From the NCBI GenBank assembly GCA_934547065.1, contig CAKTEF010000022.1, positions 1-27,570 on the forward strand: a stretch of DNA of 27,570 nucleotides, read 5' to 3'. Shown here one piece after another: positions 1-6,519 of this stretch. Positions within the stretch are counted from its first letter, which is position 1; every line of letters begins with the position of its first letter. The notes beneath the pieces are model-generated. The model searched no databases, was not told where the DNA came from, and saw only the letters and a program-made list of their open reading frames with translations. A program made the position numbers and the translations under genes. This stretch comes from an uncultured Faecalibacterium sp. (GTDB lineage Bacteria; Bacillota; Clostridia; Oscillospirales; Ruminococcaceae).

Positions 1-54
1 CGAGGCCCGCCCAAGGGCCGAAGCAGACGCTGGGCACCGCAAGAGGGCGCTGAT
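1..54. repeat. 54-bp direct repeat, copy 1
   Basis: This stretch is identical to 128-181. Similarity continues at lower identity for about 30 more bases. Read from base 1 on the plus strand it gives a basic peptide (RGPPKGRSRRWAPQEGAD, then PVDRTKSVGA and a stop). Copy 2 encodes the same peptide core, although the 127-bp offset puts the two copies in different frames. It contains the short inverted repeat GGCCC/GGGCC. It could be a dispersed repeat or a duplicated gene tail. Confidence 0.8.
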
Positions 55-127
55 CCCGTTGACCGAACGAAAAGCGTTGGAGCTTGATGTTCAGGGAGGG
101 ATTTTTGGCGCAGCGGTCAGCAGGATG

Positions 128-181
128 CGAGGCCCGCCCAAGGGCCGAAGCAGACGCTGGGCACCGCAAGAGGGCGCTGAT
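128..181. repeat. 54-bp direct repeat, copy 2, just upstream of nanA
   Basis: Exact copy of 1-54. An ATG at 125 opens a 27-codon frame across it (MRGPPKGRSRRWAPQEGAD, then AVHQTESV) that ends at 208, overlapping an ATG at 205. No clear ribosome binding site precedes that ATG, so translation is doubtful. The repeat sits where the promoter or leader of nanA would be expected, and no convincing promoter is seen between 1 and 228. Confidence 0.8.
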
Positions 182-228
182 GCAGTTCATCAAACAGAAA
201 GCGTATGAAGCATAAGGAGACTTTAACT

Positions 229-1158
229 ATGAAAGACATTACAAAGTATCAGGGTGTCATCCCCGCCTTTTACGCCTGCTACGACGCAGAGGGCAATATT
301 TCCACCGAGGGGGTCAAGGCCCTCACCCGCCACCTGATCGAAAAAGGGGTCAAGGGCGTGTATGTCGGCGGCTCCTCCGGCGAATGCATCTACCAGCATG
401 TGGATGAGCGCAAAGCCGTTCTGGAAGCCGTGATGAGCGAAGCCAAGGGCAAACTCACCGTGATCGCTCACGTTGGCTGCAACAATACCGCCGACAGCGT
501 GGAGCTGGCCCGCCATGCCGAGAGCGTGGGCGTGGATGCCATCGCTTCCATTCCCCCCATCTACTTCCACCTGCCGGAGTATGCCATTGCCAAGTACTGG
601 AACGATATGTCCGCTGCCGCCCCCAACACCGAGTTCGTCATCTACAACATTCCCCAGCTGGCAGGCACCGGCCTGACCATGAGCCTGCTGGGCGAGATGC
701 TCAAGAACCCCAACGTCATCGCCGTGAAGAACAGCTCCATGCCCACCCAGGACATCCAGATGTTCAAGGATGCCGGCACCAAGGCCCGCGGTGAGAACGG
801 CTTTGTGGTGTTCAACGGCCCGGACGAACAGTTTGTTGCCGGCCGTGCGATCGGCGCAGACGGCGGCATCGGCGGCACCTACGCCGTGATGCCGGAGCTG
901 TACCTGGCCATGGATGCCCACATCCGCAAGGGTGAGATCCAGGAGGCTCAGGCCATCCAGTACGAGGCCGACCGCATCATCTACAAGATGTGCGAAGCCC
1001 ACGGCAACCTGTACGCCGTGCAGAAGGAGATCCTGCGCCGGATGTACGGCCTGGAACTGGGCGGCGTGCGTGACCCGATGCCCAGCCTGATCCCCGAAGA
1101 CGAGGCCATCGTAGCGGAGGCACAGGCTATGATCGAAGCCGCCATCGCAAAGCTGTAA
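229..1158 (+). CDS. nanA: N-acetylneuraminate lyase
   Basis: This enzyme cleaves sialic acid (Neu5Ac) to N-acetylmannosamine and pyruvate in the cytoplasm, the first committed step of sialate use. It is a class I Schiff-base aldolase of the dihydrodipicolinate synthase/NanA barrel family. Visible landmarks, in 309 residues: the GGSSGE carboxylate-binding loop at 47-52, the catalytic tyrosine in the YNIP motif (Tyr139), and the Schiff-base lysine in IAVKNSS (Lys167). Length is normal for the family. The start at 229 is chosen because TAAGGAG at 213-219 is well spaced for it; the in-frame ATG at 205 would place that site inside the gene. It is the first visible gene of a nan operon. NanA is favoured over dihydrodipicolinate synthase because nanE, a nanK-like kinase and a nanQ-like gene follow directly. 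Confidence 0.95.
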   Translation: MKDITKYQGVIPAFYACYDAEGNISTEGVKALTRHLIEKGVKGVYVGGSSGECIYQHVDERKAVLEAVMSEAKGKLTVIAHVGCNNTADSVELARHAESVGVDAIASIPPIYFHLPEYAIAKYWNDMSAAAPNTEFVIYNIPQLAGTGLTMSLLGEMLKNPNVIAVKNSSMPTQDIQMFKDAGTKARGENGFVVFNGPDEQFVAGRAIGADGGIGGTYAVMPELYLAMDAHIRKGEIQEAQAIQYEADRIIYKMCEAHGNLYAVQKEILRRMYGLELGGVRDPMPSLIPEDEAIVAEAQAMIEAAIAKL

Positions 1159-1165
1159 ATCGAAC

Positions 1166-1216
1166 AAAGCGCCCCCTCTCCATCTCTTTTCAGAGGGGAG
1201 GCGGGCGCTTCTTTTT
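1166..1216 (+). terminator. Terminator-like hairpin between nanA and nanQ
   Basis: The arms AAGCGCCC (1167 onward) and GGGCGCTT (ending 1210), with further C/G-rich pairing inside, are followed by a T-rich run ending at 1216. The ribosome binding site of the next gene (GGGAGGG, 1217-1223) starts at once. The nan genes clearly belong together, so this is likely a partial terminator or an mRNA 3'-end stabiliser giving more nanA than downstream product. Confidence 0.7.
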
Positions 1217-1230
1217 GGGAGGGAAACTGC

Positions 1231-1692
1231 ATGATCTGCGATACCCTGAACCACCTGCACCTGTACAAGGGGTTCCACAAAAACCTGGACACGGCCATTG
1301 CGTTCCTGGCAGCCCACCCGCTGGACACCCTGCCGCTGGGCCGCACCGAAGTGGACGGCGATGAGGTGTTCATCAACACGATGGATGCCGCCCTCAAACC
1401 CCACGCGGACTCACACGCCGAGTATCATCACCTTTACGCCGATTTGCAGATCGACCTGACCGGCGGCGAGGGCTGGGGCTACGAGACCGCCCCCGGCACC
1501 GAAGTCGAACCCTATCACTCTGACATCGGCCAGGTGGACAGTCCGGATGCCATCTTTGGCACGCTGGGTGAGGGACGGTTCGTCCTGTTCTTCCCCGGTG
1601 AGCTGCACCGCCCCGGTGTGGAAATGCCCGATTGTTCCACGGTCCGCAAAGCGGTTGTAAAGATCAAAATGGAGGATAAATATCATGGATAA
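1231..1692 (+). CDS. nanQ: YhcH/YjgK/YiaL family protein, NanQ-like
   Basis: A 153-residue single-domain beta-barrel protein of the YhcH/YjgK/YiaL (DUF386) family, often found in nan operons. The E. coli member NanQ is reported to assist sialic acid use by interconverting anomers of the sugar. The segment AEYHHLYADLQIDLTG near residues 63-78 and FFPGELHRPG near 120-129 carry the His/Glu/Asp residues typical of the family metal pocket. GGGAGGG precedes the start by a short spacer. Its last 8 bases overlap the start of nanE, implying translational coupling. Family assignment is firm. The anomerase role comes from a relative and from gene context. Confidence 0.85.
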   Translation: MICDTLNHLHLYKGFHKNLDTAIAFLAAHPLDTLPLGRTEVDGDEVFINTMDAALKPHADSHAEYHHLYADLQIDLTGGEGWGYETAPGTEVEPYHSDIGQVDSPDAIFGTLGEGRFVLFFPGELHRPGVEMPDCSTVRKAVVKIKMEDKYHG

Positions 1693-2404
1693 GGAAAAGC
1701 TGTTTGCCCAGATCAAGGGCGGTCTGATCGTTTCCTGCCAGGCGCTGGAAACCGAACCCCTGTACACCAAGGAGGGCGGCGTGATGCCCCTGATGGCCAA
1801 AGCCGCCGCCATGAGCGGAGCCGTGGGCATCCGCGCCAACACCGTGCGCGACATCACCCAGATCAAGCAGGCAGTGGACCTGCCGGTCATCGGAATCATC
1901 AAGAAAGACTACCCCGGCACGCCGATGTACATTACCGTGACCATGAAAGAAGTGGACGAGCTGGTGGCCTGCGGGGTGGACATCCTTGCCGTGCAGGGCA
2001 CCGGTGCCCTGCGCCCGGACGGCTCCACCTCTGCCCAATTCATCCGCGCCATCAAGGCAAAGTATCCCGACCAGCTGGTCATGGCCGACTGCGACAACTT
2101 TGAAAACGCCATGGCCTGCGCCGAAGCCGGTGCCGATTTTGTGGGTACCACCATGCGGGGTTATACGCCGGAGACGCAGGGCATCGACGACATCGACTTC
2201 GACTTTGTGCATCAGCTGGCCACCGAGTGCCCGGCAAAGGTCATTGCCGAGGGCCACATCCACTACCCGGAGCAGGCTGTCAAGGCACTGGAAGCCGGTG
2301 CCTTTGCACTGGTCGTGGGCGGTGCCATCACCCGCCCCGCCGAGATCACGGCCCGCTTTACCGGTGCCATCAACGCCATGAACAAGGAAGCACGGAGACG
2401 CTGA
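1685..2404 (+). CDS. nanE: N-acetylmannosamine-6-phosphate 2-epimerase
   Basis: This enzyme converts ManNAc-6-phosphate to GlcNAc-6-phosphate, linking sialic acid breakdown to amino-sugar metabolism. The 239-residue protein is a complete TIM barrel of the NanE family. The likely catalytic lysine is in GIIKKDY (Lys73/74) and the acid in IAEGHIHYP (Glu189). GAFALVVGGAITRP at 205-218 is the phosphate-binding end of the barrel. The start overlaps nanQ by 8 bases, and the stop at 2402-2404 is one base before the kinase start, so the three genes form a tightly coupled unit. The nagA and nagB genes that would finish the route are not in this window. Confidence 0.93.
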   Translation: MDKEKLFAQIKGGLIVSCQALETEPLYTKEGGVMPLMAKAAAMSGAVGIRANTVRDITQIKQAVDLPVIGIIKKDYPGTPMYITVTMKEVDELVACGVDILAVQGTGALRPDGSTSAQFIRAIKAKYPDQLVMADCDNFENAMACAEAGADFVGTTMRGYTPETQGIDDIDFDFVHQLATECPAKVIAEGHIHYPEQAVKALEAGAFALVVGGAITRPAEITARFTGAINAMNKEARRR

Positions 2405-2405
2405 A

Positions 2406-3335
2406 ATGAAACAGTATCTTGCCATTGATATCGGCGGCACAGCTGTCAAGCTGGGCCTGGTGGACGAGACGGGCGCGGTTCTGGCCAAGGCCGAAGAAAG
2501 CGTCAATTTTGACGGCTATCAGACCCCCGTTCTGACGACCGTGCTGAACGCGGCCAAGGCCTTTGCGGCTGCACAGGACCTCTCCCCTGCCGCACTGGAA
2601 GGCGTAGGCGTATCAGCCACCGGCCAGATCGACAGCCGCAAGGGCATTGTAGCCGGGACCTGCGGCAACTTTCCAAACTACATCCACAGCCCCATCAAAG
2701 CCGAGCTGGAAGCATTGTTCAGCCTACCCGTTACCGTAGCCAACGATGCCAACTGCATGACGCTGGGTGAAGTCTGGGTCGGCGGCGCACAGGGCTATAC
2801 GGACGTGATCGGCGTGACGCTGGGAACCGGCGTGGGCGGCGGCATCCTGACCGGCGGCCGCCTGCTGGAGGGTGCGCGCGGTCTGGGCGGCGAGCTGGGC
2901 CACTACCGCACCCACGCCCTGGACGGCGTACCCTGCACCTGCGGCGCGGCCGGCTGCTGGGAGCGCTATGCAGCCACCACTGCATTGGTGCGGGCCGCAC
3001 AGGCCAAAAATCCCGCATGGGACAATGGCCGCGCGATCTTTGCCGCCGCGCAAGCCGGCGACCCCACCGTACTGGCCCTGCTGGATGCCTGGACCGACGA
3101 GATCGCACAGGGGCTGGCGGGCATGGTACACATCTTTAACCCGCAGCTGATCCTGATCGGCGGCGGTGTGTCCGCCCAGCAGAAGCTGCTGATCGACCCC
3201 ATTGCCGCCAAGGTGCGGGCCTCGGTCATGCCCGCCTTTGCCGAAGGACTGGAGATCCGGGCCGCCCAGCTGCACAACGATGCCGGCATGGTGGGCGCAG
3301 TCTATTACTTCCGCCAGCAGCACAACAACAAATGA
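2406..3335 (+). CDS. nanK: ROK-family kinase, probable N-acetylmannosamine kinase
   Basis: An ATP-dependent sugar kinase of 309 residues, probably phosphorylating N-acetylmannosamine to the 6-phosphate used by NanE. The N-terminal phosphate loop is DIGGT (8-12). The catalytic base lies in ANDAN (Asp114). The second nucleotide-binding loop is LGTGVGGG (139-146). The ROK zinc site is formed by His166 (GELGH) with Cys177, Cys179 and Cys184 (CTCGAAGC). No N-terminal helix-turn-helix is present, so it is a kinase rather than a ROK repressor. ManNAc specificity is inferred from its position directly after nanE; ROK kinases for glucose or glucosides look similar. Confidence 0.88.
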   Translation: MKQYLAIDIGGTAVKLGLVDETGAVLAKAEESVNFDGYQTPVLTTVLNAAKAFAAAQDLSPAALEGVGVSATGQIDSRKGIVAGTCGNFPNYIHSPIKAELEALFSLPVTVANDANCMTLGEVWVGGAQGYTDVIGVTLGTGVGGGILTGGRLLEGARGLGGELGHYRTHALDGVPCTCGAAGCWERYAATTALVRAAQAKNPAWDNGRAIFAAAQAGDPTVLALLDAWTDEIAQGLAGMVHIFNPQLILIGGGVSAQQKLLIDPIAAKVRASVMPAFAEGLEIRAAQLHNDAGMVGAVYYFRQQHNNK

Positions 3336-3351
3336 AAAGGGAGCGAATTCT

Positions 3352-3990
3352 ATGAAGACTCATATCCTCTGCCTGGGCGATTCCAACACCCACGGCTACT
3401 GCGCCGATCCCAAGGACAATGCCGACGGCGGCATCCGCTTCAACGAGGACGAGCGCTGGACCTGCCGCCTGCAGACCGCGCTGGGCAACAAATACCTGGT
3501 AACGGAGGAAGGCCTTTCCGGCCGGACCACCGTTTTTGTGGATCCCATTCACGAATCCATGGATGCCCTGAGCGTCTGCTACGCTCTGCTCAAGAGCCAT
3601 GAAGCCGTTGACCTGCTCATCATCATGCTGGGCACCAACGATGTCAAGGAGCGCTTTGGAGCCAATGCCGCCTGCATCGGCGTGGGCATGGAGCGCCTGA
3701 TCCAGAAATGCAAGAGCGTGGACTGCTGGGGCGGCAAAACGCCCAACATCCTGGTCGTAGCTCCCCCGGCCATCAAAGAGGGCTTCCACGACGAAGTCAT
3801 GGGCGACGGCTGCGTGGAGAAATCCCGCGGTGTAGCGGCACAGTTCAAGATGATCGCCGCGCGGAACAACGTCCACTTCTTCGACGCAGAAGGCTGTGAA
3901 TTCAACCAGATCGACTTTATGCACCTGACCCGCAAGGGCCATGCACAGCTGGCCGAAAAGCTGGCCGAGCTGGTGCCGACGCTGATCTGA
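3352..3990 (+). CDS. SGNH/GDSL hydrolase, candidate sialate O-acetylesterase
   Basis: A 212-residue cytoplasmic-looking SGNH hydrolase without signal peptide. Block I is LGDSNTHGY with nucleophile Ser11. Block II includes EEGLSGRTT (52-60), like the arylesterase/acyltransferase branch of the family. Block III is GTND (94-97). Block V is DFMH, giving Asp188 and His191 of the triad. GGGAG precedes the ATG at 3352; an upstream in-frame start inside nanK is not needed. As the last gene of the nan operon it may remove O-acetyl groups from sialic acids or intermediates, the role NanS-type esterases fill elsewhere. The fold and triad are seen. The substrate is inferred from context only. Confidence 0.8.
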   Translation: MKTHILCLGDSNTHGYCADPKDNADGGIRFNEDERWTCRLQTALGNKYLVTEEGLSGRTTVFVDPIHESMDALSVCYALLKSHEAVDLLIIMLGTNDVKERFGANAACIGVGMERLIQKCKSVDCWGGKTPNILVVAPPAIKEGFHDEVMGDGCVEKSRGVAAQFKMIAARNNVHFFDAEGCEFNQIDFMHLTRKGHAQLAEKLAELVPTLI

Positions 3991-4013
3991 TCTCCCGTTT
4001 CAAAAAATAAGAG

Positions 4014-4060
4014 CGCCCCGTTCCGGATCTGGCAGCTGTACTGCCCGGAGCGGGGCGTTT
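4014..4060 (+). terminator. Terminator of the nan operon
   Basis: The arms CGCCCCG (4014-4020) and CGGGGCG (4051-4057), with additional inner pairing TTCCGG/CCGGA, are followed by TTTG. The opposite strand also has a T-rich stretch after the stem, so it may work in both directions between the convergent nan operon and aspS. Confidence 0.75.
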
Positions 4061-4070
4061 GTGGTTATAA

Positions 4071-4102
4071 AAAGAGCCTGCCGGAACTGCGGCAGGCTCT
4101 TT
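4071..4102 (-). terminator. Terminator of aspS (possibly bidirectional)
   Basis: A perfect 12-bp stem AAAGAGCCTGCC/GGCAGGCTCTTT encloses an 8-base loop. On the minus strand it is followed by five T residues, as expected for aspS transcripts. About 160 bases separate it from the aspS stop, and no gene is seen there. Confidence 0.8.
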
Positions 4103-4266
4103 GCGGTTCAGAGATCGTCCGAGATGTCATGACGTTATCATACACCGCCCGTATTCATCCCGGGCCAGACTGCTGCGGAACAGACACCCATGGGTGATGG
4201 ATGCAAAGCGCGCGTGCAGCGCATGGTATCGTGTTCGGCGGCGTTCACAGCAAACCGCCTCCCCCG

Positions 4267-5601
4267 TTACGGAGTCAGACGGTTGGGGCCGCGGAACAGG
4301 AACTCCGCGTCCTTGATGGGCAGGCCGCAGAGCAGCATGGTCAGGCGGTCGATGCCCAGGCCAAAGCCGCCGTGCGGGGGGCAGCCGTACTGGAAGAACT
4401 CCAGATAGAACTTGACATCCTCTGCCAGGCCCTTTTCCTCGGCCTGCTTCTTCAGCACCTCATAGCGGTGCTCACGCTGGGCACCGGTGGTGATCTCCAC
4501 ACCACGCCAGATCAGGTCGTAGCCCTGGGGAATGCCATTTTCATCGCGCATGTGGTAGAATGCACGCTTCTCGGCAGAGTAATCGGTGATGAACAGGAAC
4601 TCGTGGTTGTAGTGTTTCTTCACCCACTCGTAGCTCAGGCGCTCGGCCTCGGTGGTCAGGTCGCCCTTTTCGGAGTCGTCCACTTTGTAGCCGAACTCCT
4701 CCTCCAGGCCCTTGTACAGATCAGCCAGCTTGACCACGGGGAACGGGGTTTCGGGCACGATGACCTCCTGCCCGAACGCCTCCTGGATCTGCTCGCCGTA
4801 AGCCTCTTTGACCGCAGTCAGGCCGGCTTTCAGCAGTTCTTCCTCCATCTTCATCACATCACGGAACGAAGTAATGTAGCTGAACTCCAGGTCAAAGCCG
4901 GAGAACTCCGTGGCGTGCTTATTGGTATAGCTCTTTTCGGCACGGAACACGGGGCCCGTCTCAAAAATGCGCTCGAAGCCGGCAGCCATCGCCATCTGTT
5001 TATAGAACTGCGGGCTCTGGGCCAGGTATGCGTTGCGGTCAAAGTAATCCACCTTGAACACCTCGCTGCCGCTCTCGCTGGCGGCGGCGATCAGCTTGGG
5101 GGTGTGGATCTCGATGAAGTTCTGATCCAGCAGGAACTTGCGCATGGCGTTGACGAAGCAGCTCTGTGCCTTGAACATCAGCTGGTTCTCGTCGGTGCGC
5201 AGGTCGATCCAGCGGTAGTCGATGCGCTGGTCGATGCTGGAACGCTCCACGGCCTTTTTCTTTTTGGTGGCTGCGATCTCCTTGCGGACGATGGGCAGTG
5301 CATCGGCAATGCTCTCGATCTCAATGGCGGTGGGGATCATCTCGATGCCGCCCATTTTGACGTAATCGTTCTCCACCACCTTGCCGGTCACGGTAACGAC
5401 CGAATCAGGGGTCAGCCGGTCGATGGTGTCCACCAGTTCGGGGTGATCCGCCTTTTCCACCGTAATCTGCAGCTTGCCGGTGATATCTTTCAGCACGATA
5501 AAGGCCATGGCCTTGCTGTTGCGCAGGTTTTCAATAAAGCCCTGTACCTTGACGGTATTGCCAATTTCCTTTTGTACCTCGTTGATGTAGGTGCGATCCA
5601 T
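4267..5601 (-). CDS. aspS: Aspartyl-tRNA synthetase, archaeal/eukaryotic type
   Basis: This class II synthetase charges tRNA with aspartate. At 444 residues it is the short archaeal-type form and lacks the roughly 150-residue GAD insertion of standard bacterial AspRS. An N-terminal OB-fold anticodon domain (about 15-100) precedes the catalytic core. The core has the amino-acid-binding segment SPQFYKQM (196-203), motif 2 with FRAE (219-222) and motif 3 GFGLGIDRL (412-420). Enzymes of this type in bacteria are often non-discriminating and feed the GatCAB route to Asn-tRNA, but specificity cannot be settled here. The C-terminus reads FRGPNRLTP where relatives usually have FPRDxxRLTP. AAAGGAGG lies at good spacing before the ATG at 5601. 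Confidence 0.93.
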   Translation of the reverse strand: MDRTYINEVQKEIGNTVKVQGFIENLRNSKAMAFIVLKDITGKLQITVEKADHPELVDTIDRLTPDSVVTVTGKVVENDYVKMGGIEMIPTAIEIESIADALPIVRKEIAATKKKKAVERSSIDQRIDYRWIDLRTDENQLMFKAQSCFVNAMRKFLLDQNFIEIHTPKLIAAASESGSEVFKVDYFDRNAYLAQSPQFYKQMAMAAGFERIFETGPVFRAEKSYTNKHATEFSGFDLEFSYITSFRDVMKMEEELLKAGLTAVKEAYGEQIQEAFGQEVIVPETPFPVVKLADLYKGLEEEFGYKVDDSEKGDLTTEAERLSYEWVKKHYNHEFLFITDYSAEKRAFYHMRDENGIPQGYDLIWRGVEITTGAQREHRYEVLKKQAEEKGLAEDVKFYLEFFQYGCPPHGGFGLGIDRLTMLLCGLPIKDAEFLFRGPNRLTP

Positions 5602-5633
5602 GGAAATCCTCCTTTGATGTCTTATACTGTTTT

Positions 5634-5661
5634 ATTATACGCTTTTCAAGGGATAAATCAA
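5634..5661 (-). promoter_or_regulatory. Promoter for aspS
   Basis: On the minus strand TTGATT (5656-5661), a 16-base spacer and TATAAT (5634-5639) lie just upstream of aspS. The -35 element overlaps the stop codon of the upstream sugar transferase gene. Confidence 0.7.
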
Positions 5662-6275
5662 GGTTTCCTTTTTTCTTCATGCAGGGTCCCGGTGCCGCCC
5701 TCCACCACGCCGTCGTGATCCAGCACCGCCTTAATGGTGCCAAAAAAGCACTTCACGTCCATGCCAAAGCTCAGGTGCCGGACGTAGTAACCGTCCAGCC
5801 GGGCCTTTTCGGCGATCTCCAGCTCGTCGCGGCCGTGGATCTGAGCCCAGCCGGTCAAGCCGGGGCGGACATCGTTTGCGCCGTATTTGTCCCGCTCGGC
5901 CAGCAGGTCGTACTGGTTCCACAGAGCCGGACGCGGGCCGATGACCGCCATATCCCCCACAAAGATGTTCCACAGCTGGGGCAGCTCGTCCAGGCTGGTC
6001 TTGCGCAGGAAACGCCCCACCCGCGTGATATACTGCTCCGGGTCGTGGAGCAGATGGGTGGGCATATCGTGGGGGGTGTCGATCCGCATGGTGCGGAATT
6101 TCAGGATCTCAAAATGTTTTTTATGGATGCCCACCCGTTTTTGCCGGAAAAAGATCGGCCCAGGCGAGTCGAGCTTGATGGCAAGGCAGAGGATGAGCAG
6201 CAGCGGCGAAAGGACGATCATGCCGCACAGCGACAAGATGACCGCCAGAACCCGCTTGATACCGTTTCGGTACAT
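5658..6275 (-). CDS. Bacterial sugar transferase (undecaprenyl-phosphate sugar-1-phosphate transferase)
   Basis: A 205-residue priming transferase of the short monotopic type: it would load a sugar-1-phosphate onto undecaprenyl phosphate to start capsule, exopolysaccharide or glycan synthesis. One hydrophobic membrane segment (about 8-33) is followed by the conserved core RQKRVG (44-49), KFRTM (59-63), LDELPQLWN (95-103), GPRPA (113-117) and RPGLTGWAQIHGR (137-149). The long multi-helix N-terminus of WcaJ/WbaP proteins is absent. GGGAGGA precedes the start. Unusually, no glycosyltransferases, flippase or polymerase genes are beside it; it stands alone between aspS and a divergent glucosidase. 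The sugar cannot be deduced. Confidence 0.92.
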   Translation of the reverse strand: MYRNGIKRVLAVILSLCGMIVLSPLLLILCLAIKLDSPGPIFFRQKRVGIHKKHFEILKFRTMRIDTPHDMPTHLLHDPEQYITRVGRFLRKTSLDELPQLWNIFVGDMAVIGPRPALWNQYDLLAERDKYGANDVRPGLTGWAQIHGRDELEIAEKARLDGYYVRHLSFGMDVKCFFGTIKAVLDHDGVVEGGTGTLHEEKRKP

Positions 6276-6307
6276 GGAAAAATCCTCCCTGTTCCAGATT
6301 CCTTTTT

Positions 6308-6336
6308 ATTATAGCAAGGCCTCCGACATTTTTCAA
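6308..6336 (-). promoter_or_regulatory. Promoter for the sugar transferase gene
   Basis: On the minus strand TTGAAA (6331-6336), a 17-base spacer and TATAAT (6308-6313): a near-consensus housekeeping promoter ending about 30 bases before the start codon. Confidence 0.8.
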
Positions 6337-6448
6337 TTCATTCTGCGCGGTTTTCCGCCCGGCAGCCGGAACGCCTTTTAGGGAGTATGGGCTGTTGCAC
6401 AGAGCACAAAGCGCCGATTTTGTTGTAAAACTCTGCCTGTTTTCTCTC

Positions 6449-6477
6449 TTGCTCCGGCGCGCCGTCTGCCGTAATAT
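6449..6477 (+). promoter_or_regulatory. Candidate promoter for the GH31 gene
   Basis: TTGCTC (6449-6454), 17 bases, TAATAT (6472-6477), about 40 bases before the GTG start. The match is moderate, so the call is tentative. Confidence 0.45.
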
Positions 6478-6519
6478 TACAGTATCAGATCATCGCGATC
6501 ATGCAAGGAGGGCTCCATT

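Noticed and set aside
1..204. CRISPR array
   Set aside because: Only two copies 127 bp apart, with a repeat longer than usual and no further units.
4101..4316. Short plus-strand frame between the aspS terminator and the aspS end
   Set aside because: No ribosome binding site, runs into antisense aspS, and the protein is Arg-rich without family features.
4201..5718. Long plus-strand open frame opposite aspS
   Set aside because: It is antisense to a full aspartyl-tRNA synthetase with all class II motifs, and its translation is low-complexity Leu/His/Val-rich as expected of a shadow frame.
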